From NCBI GenBank assembly GCA_020851555.1, contig JADZCM010000007.1:1-35788 (forward strand): a stretch of 35,788 nucleotides of DNA. Reading direction: 5' to 3'. A program made the translations under genes and the position numbers. This document shows, in pieces, positions 32,640 through 35,788 of the stretch. The first letter of the stretch is position 1; each line of letters opens with the position of its first letter. The notes under the pieces are model-generated. The model ran no database searches. It was not told the DNA's origin and was given only the letters and a program-made list of their open reading frames with translations. Origin of the DNA: Bryobacterales bacterium. Lineage in GTDB: Bacteria; Acidobacteriota; Terriglobia; Bryobacterales; Bryobacteraceae.

Positions 32640-35600
32640 GGTCTGACCGTGAGGCCCACGGCATTCGACGTGCCGCCGCCGGGAGTCGGGTTCCTGACAG
32701 TGATCTGCGCAGTCGTTGCTCTGGCAATATCGCTGCTCGTGATGGCCGCGGTGAGTTGTGTCGGGGAGACGTAGGTGGTTGTCCGGTTGGAACTGTTCCA
32801 ACGCACCACGGAGGTTGGAACGAAACCGGACCCCGTCACGGTCAGGGTGAAAGCCGGCCCTCGCGCCGCAACGGAAGAGGGATTCAACGAGACGATCGCG
32901 GGCACCGGGTTGTTTATCGTAAAGCTCCGCGAAGCCGACGTGCCGCCCCCTGGCGCGGGAGTGAATACGGTGACAGCGGCGGTGCCGCTGCCGGCAATGT
33001 CGGCGCCGCTGATCGTAGCCGTCAAGCGGGTTGCCGACTCGAAGGTTGTGGGGCGGTCTTCACCCTTCCAGCGAACCGTGGACCCGGACACGAAACCCGC
33101 CCCGCTCACTGTAAGAGTGAAACTCGGGCCGCCCGCGGCTGTCGACGTCGGGCTTAGCGAACTGATCGATGGAACCGGATTGCCGATCGTGAAAACCAGG
33201 GTGCCTGAAGTACCCCCTCCGGCCGTCGGGGTGTGGACCGAAACCAGTGCGGCGCCCGCAGTGGTGATGTCCGACGCCGGAATGGACGCCTGCAATTGCG
33301 TGCCTGAGACGAAAGTGGTGCCACGATCAGCGCCATTCCATCGAACTACCGAGCTGGGCACGAAGTTCTCGCCGGTGACCGTTAGCACAAAGCTCGCCCC
33401 CCCGGCTGTCGCCTGAGACGGGCTGAGGCTGCCGATCGCCGGAGCCGTTACGAAGGTGAAGACCCCCGCGCTCTGGACTGTGCCTCCAGGCGCCACTACG
33501 CTCACCGCCCCCGTTCCCGCCGCCGCGGGCACTGTCGCCGTGATCTCGCTGTCGCTTACTACCGTGAACGCCTGTGCGTTCACCCCGTTAAACCGCACCG
33601 CCGTTGCGCCCGTGAACCCGCTGCCGCTGATCGTCACCACCGTCCCCGCCGGGCCGCTGGTGGGGCTGAATCCCGTGATCGCCGGAGCGCCTGCCGAGGC
33701 CACCGGCGTGTTCATGTCCGCCTGGATCTCCGCGGCGCTCAGCGCCCGGCTGTAGATCCGCAGATCGTCCAGCCGGCCCTTGAAGGGTTGCTGCAACTGA
33801 CCATCCACCCCCAGCAGCAGGTTCGTGCCCCGCACCGTCAAGCTCTCCGTCTCGGGGGTCGAAAACCGCTGCACTCCGTTCAGGTAGCCCCGGACGTTGC
33901 TGCCGTCATAGGTGAAGGCCACGTGATGCCAGGTGTCGTAAGAGGCGGCCATGCGGAACTCGCGGTACCCGAAGGCGCCCCCGAAGAAAAACACGAACTC
34001 CCGGCTCGATCCGTAGAACTCCACCCCGTACTGGTAGTAGGGATAGTTCATCTGCCCGGAGTTCCAGGGCTTGTTGAGGATGACGTAGTCCCACGCCGTA
34101 CCCCCAGACTGCACATTGGCCCAGAACTCCAGGGTCAGATTCTTGCCCGACAACTCCAGCGCCGGGCTGTTCGGCATCTGGACGTAATCGTTTACCCCAT
34201 CCAGACTGATGGCCGTGCCGTAACGGCCGGTCGTCCAGGCCACGCCGTTGAGCAGGCTGCCGTCGTTGGCGTTGCCGGACCGGTCGTGCAGGACCGCCCC
34301 GCCCCCCTCGTCCATGTTGTAGGCCGCCAGCAGCACCCCGGCGGGCGCCGCCTGCGGGTTCGTAATGGCCAGCGTCAGGGCGGCCGAGGCGCCTCCCCCC
34401 GGCGCCGGCGTGAACACGCTAACCAAGGCGCTGCCCGGCGCGGCGATGTCCGCCGCCGGAATAGTGGCCCGCAACTCGCTAGCCGAAACGTAGGTGGTGG
34501 CCCGCTCGGCTCCATTCCACCGCACCACCGAGTTGGCCACGAAGTTCCCCCCCGTGACCGTCAAGCTGAACGCCGCGCCGCCGGCAATCACCGAGCCCGG
34601 CGCCAGACTGCTGATGGCCGGCGCCGGACTGCCGCTCAGGTACACCGAGTGGGTCAGCGGTACCGACGTGCTGCCATCGTGGCTCTGGTCGCCTCCGTAA
34701 ACCGCGGTAAGCGAGTGCGTCCCCACCGCCAGCGAACTCGTCGTCATGGCGGCCACCCCGCTGGCATTCAGAAGCGCCGTGCCCAGCGATACCGCCCCCT
34801 CCCGGAATTCCACCGTGCCGCTCGCCGTGCCTACCGCCGCCCGCACCGCCGCCGTCAAGGTGACGCTCTGGCCCGCCAGCGAGGGGTTCGGCGTCGACTC
34901 CAGGCTGGTGGTGGTGCTGGCGGATGTGTTGCCCTCCGCGTCCAGCCACAGAAGCACCACCAGGTTCTGCTGGGTGGTGCGCAGCACGTTGACAAAGTCG
35001 ATGTTGGCCGCCGTGTCCCCGCAGCCGTGGTAGTTGGGGTGCCCGGTCAGCCATCCCCCCATGCTCACCACCGCGGGCAGATTCTGGTTCCAGTATGCCC
35101 ACTGATCGGAGGGCAGAATCGCCCGGTTCTTGCGGAACCCGATCGCGATGCCATAGTCCGCCGCCGCCTTCTGGAACAGATTCGCGATCCGCTCGGATTC
35201 CGCGTCCAGGTAGGAGACCTCGTTCATGTAGTAGGTGGGACTGCCCGGGTCGGCCCACCCGATGACGTCGGAATTCAGGCCCGCCTTGATCTGCTCGCCG
35301 CGCGCCAGGGCCTGCTGGACGTGGTATGTCGACCCGAAATACGCCCCCCGCTGCGAGTCGTACTCCTCGGCGACCCACAGCGCGAACCGGATGGAGTAGC
35401 GGCTGGGGTAGTCCTTCAGCACCCGCGCTAGTTCCACCACCAGCGCCACGGCCGCCGCGTTGTCGCTGCCGCCCGGAGAGCCGTTGATCGTGTCGTAGTG
35501 CGCCCCCACCTCCAGGAACACGTTGGGATACAGGCTCCCGGTCTTGGTGACGTACACGTTGTGCCCCACCCCCTGCGGCACCTCCTCCAGGGTGATGGCC

Positions 35601-35788
35601 GACGCCTCGTAGCCCATCGCCAGAAACTGCGCCTTCAGGTAGTCTTCCGACATGGCGATGGTGCTCTTCGGATACACCGTCGAACTGATAACGCAGTTCG
35701 CCCCCGTGTACGGGCTGTAGGTGTCGTGCCGGCGGGGCCCGTACAGCGTCGTCAGGTCGCTCGCCACCGTCGTCAGCCTCGACGCTTC
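32636..35788 (-). CDS. Secreted M28-type metallopeptidase with Ig-like, LamG and five IPT/TIG domains (5' end outside the window)
   Basis: The frame stays open to the window edge, so the signal peptide and first residues are missing. Numbering from the GTG at 35767, residues 1-275 are an M28 (aminopeptidase Y/S-like) zinc peptidase with all five ligands: His90, Asp102, Glu134/135, Asp167 and His247. Then come a bacterial Ig-like domain (about 284-377), one IPT/TIG domain (383-470), a LamG/concanavalin-like domain (478-688, with [10 protein letters not shown] and [16 protein letters not shown]) and four more IPT/TIG domains (694-1043). The TIG units share VVRWNG and [10 protein letters not shown] motifs. 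It probably cleaves peptides outside the cell while the other domains bind polymers or surfaces. The stop overlaps the glycoside hydrolase start, so the two are coupled. Confidence 0.9.
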   Translation of the reverse strand, partial: EASRLTTVASDLTTLYGPRRHDTYSPYTGANCVISSTVYPKSTIAMSEDYLKAQFLAMGYEASAITLEEVPQGVGHNVYVTKTGSLYPNVFLEVGAHYDTINGSPGGSDNAAAVALVVELARVLKDYPSRYSIRFALWVAEEYDSQRGAYFGSTYHVQQALARGEQIKAGLNSDVIGWADPGSPTYYMNEVSYLDAESERIANLFQKAAADYGIAIGFRKNRAILPSDQWAYWNQNLPAVVSMGGWLTGHPNYHGCGDTAANIDFVNVLRTTQQNLVVLLWLDAEGNTSASTTTSLESTPNPSLAGQSVTLTAAVRAAVGTASGTVEFREGAVSLGTALLNASGVAAMTTSSLAVGTHSLTAVYGGDQSHDGSTSVPLTHSVYLSGSPAPAISSLAPGSVIAGGAAFSLTVTGGNFVANSVVRWNGAERATTYVSASELRATIPAADIAAPGSALVSVFTPAPGGGASAALTLAITNPQAAPAGVLLAAYNMDEGGGAVLHDRSGNANDGSLLNGVAWTTGRYGTAISLDGVNDYVQMPNSPALELSGKNLTLEFWANVQSGGTAWDYVILNKPWNSGQMNYPYYQYGVEFYGSSREFVFFFGGAFGYREFRMAASYDTWHHVAFTYDGSNVRGYLNGVQRFSTPETESLTVRGTNLLLGVDGQLQQPFKGRLDDLRIYSRALSAAEIQADMNTPVASAGAPAITGFSPTSGPAGTVVTISGSGFTGATAVRFNGVNAQAFTVVSDSEITATVPAAAGTGAVSVVAPGGTVQSAGVFTFVTAPAIGSLSPSQATAGGASFVLTVTGENFVPSSVVRWNGADRGTTFVSGTQLQASIPASDITTAGAALVSVHTPTAGGGTSGTLVFTIGNPVPSISSLSPTSTAAGGPSFTLTVSGAGFVSGSTVRWKGEDRPTTFESATRLTATISGADIAGSGTAAVTVFTPAPGGGTSASRSFTINNPVPAIVSLNPSSVAARGPAFTLTVTGSGFVPTSVVRWNSSNRTTTYVSPTQLTAAITSSDIARATTAQITVRNPTPGGGTSNAVGLTVRP
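32639..33442 (-). repeat. Three tandem 270-bp coding repeats (IPT/TIG modules)
   Basis: The last three TIG domains of the M28 protein repeat with an exact 90-residue period: the VRW tryptophan region falls at residues 807-810, 897-900 and 987-990. Each unit contains SLSP-type starts, a GFV/NFV strand, the RW core, TQLTA-type strands and GGGTS. A more distant copy sits at residues 383-470 (34358-34621). The shared period points to in-gene duplication. Confidence 0.8.

Noticed and set aside
32639..33442. CRISPR-like or satellite repeat
   Set aside because: The repeats are in frame, 270 bp long and encode TIG domains, with no short direct repeats and unique spacers.
33788..35431. A 547-codon frame antisense to the TIG/M28 gene
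   Set aside because: It is a His/Arg/Val-rich shadow with no family motif, opposite a gene with complete zinc ligands and repeated domains.

Overview
The window is GC-rich bacterial chromosome with dense genes and no sign of a phage, plasmid, insertion sequence, CRISPR array, tRNA or rRNA. The protein content suggests an acidobacterium, probably near Bryobacterales/Solibacter. The clues are a secreted protein with tandem IPT/TIG repeats, twin-arginine-type secreted sugar-isomerase-like and DUF362 proteins, a tandem S41 peptidase, a DUF5060 glycoside hydrolase, and zinc-ribbon membrane proteins. This assignment is an inference from gene content, not from a marker gene search.

Layout. 1-4442: the tail of a possible outer-membrane protein, then a leftward pair (MBL-fold hydrolase, purB) and a rightward pair (purS, glmS). 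4460-4939: a zinc-ribbon/DUF4870 membrane protein. 5110-7318: three exported helical proteins (a TPR protein and two of unknown function). 7529-10014: a lysozyme-like peptidoglycan-binding protein without a signal peptide, a dCMP deaminase and a membrane-anchored FkbM methyltransferase. 10023-11024: gmd. 11120-15008: larC-metG-tatD, each pair overlapping by 4 bases. 15060-22492: a DHH phosphoesterase, a tandem S41 peptidase, a DUF362 protein, a sugar-isomerase-like TIM barrel and a gamma-glutamyltransferase-like enzyme. 22559-23683: a membrane metallophosphoesterase. 23699-27986: a leftward block with a zinc-ribbon protein and, upstream of it, a tightly coupled four-gene operon (deoxyhypusine-synthase-like protein, HldA-like kinase, ROK kinase, GmhA-like SIS isomerase). 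28617-30026: a polyprenyl-phosphate sugar transferase. 30084-35788: a leftward pair, a TIG/LamG/M28 secreted peptidase (cut off by the window edge) and a DUF5060 glycoside hydrolase.

How the genes work together. Housekeeping functions (purine synthesis, amino-sugar synthesis, methionyl-tRNA, nickel-pincer cofactor) sit among envelope and secretion functions. GlmS (glucosamine-6-P), Gmd (GDP-deoxysugar), the SIS/HldA-like/ROK operon and the sugar transferase all fit supply and first-step priming of surface polysaccharide. The TIG-M28 and glycoside hydrolase pair looks like secreted degradation of polymers.

The most unusual element is the four-gene operon at 24606-27986. It joins a heptose-type isomerase with an altered metal site, two different sugar kinases and a protein resembling deoxyhypusine synthase that seems to lack its catalytic lysine; it could be an uncharacterised sugar-phosphate or surface-glycan route. 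Nine adjacent gene pairs share exact 4-base stop/start overlaps, and several genes have a Pribnow-like box only about 8-12 bases before the start codon, which suggests leaderless or near-leaderless messages.
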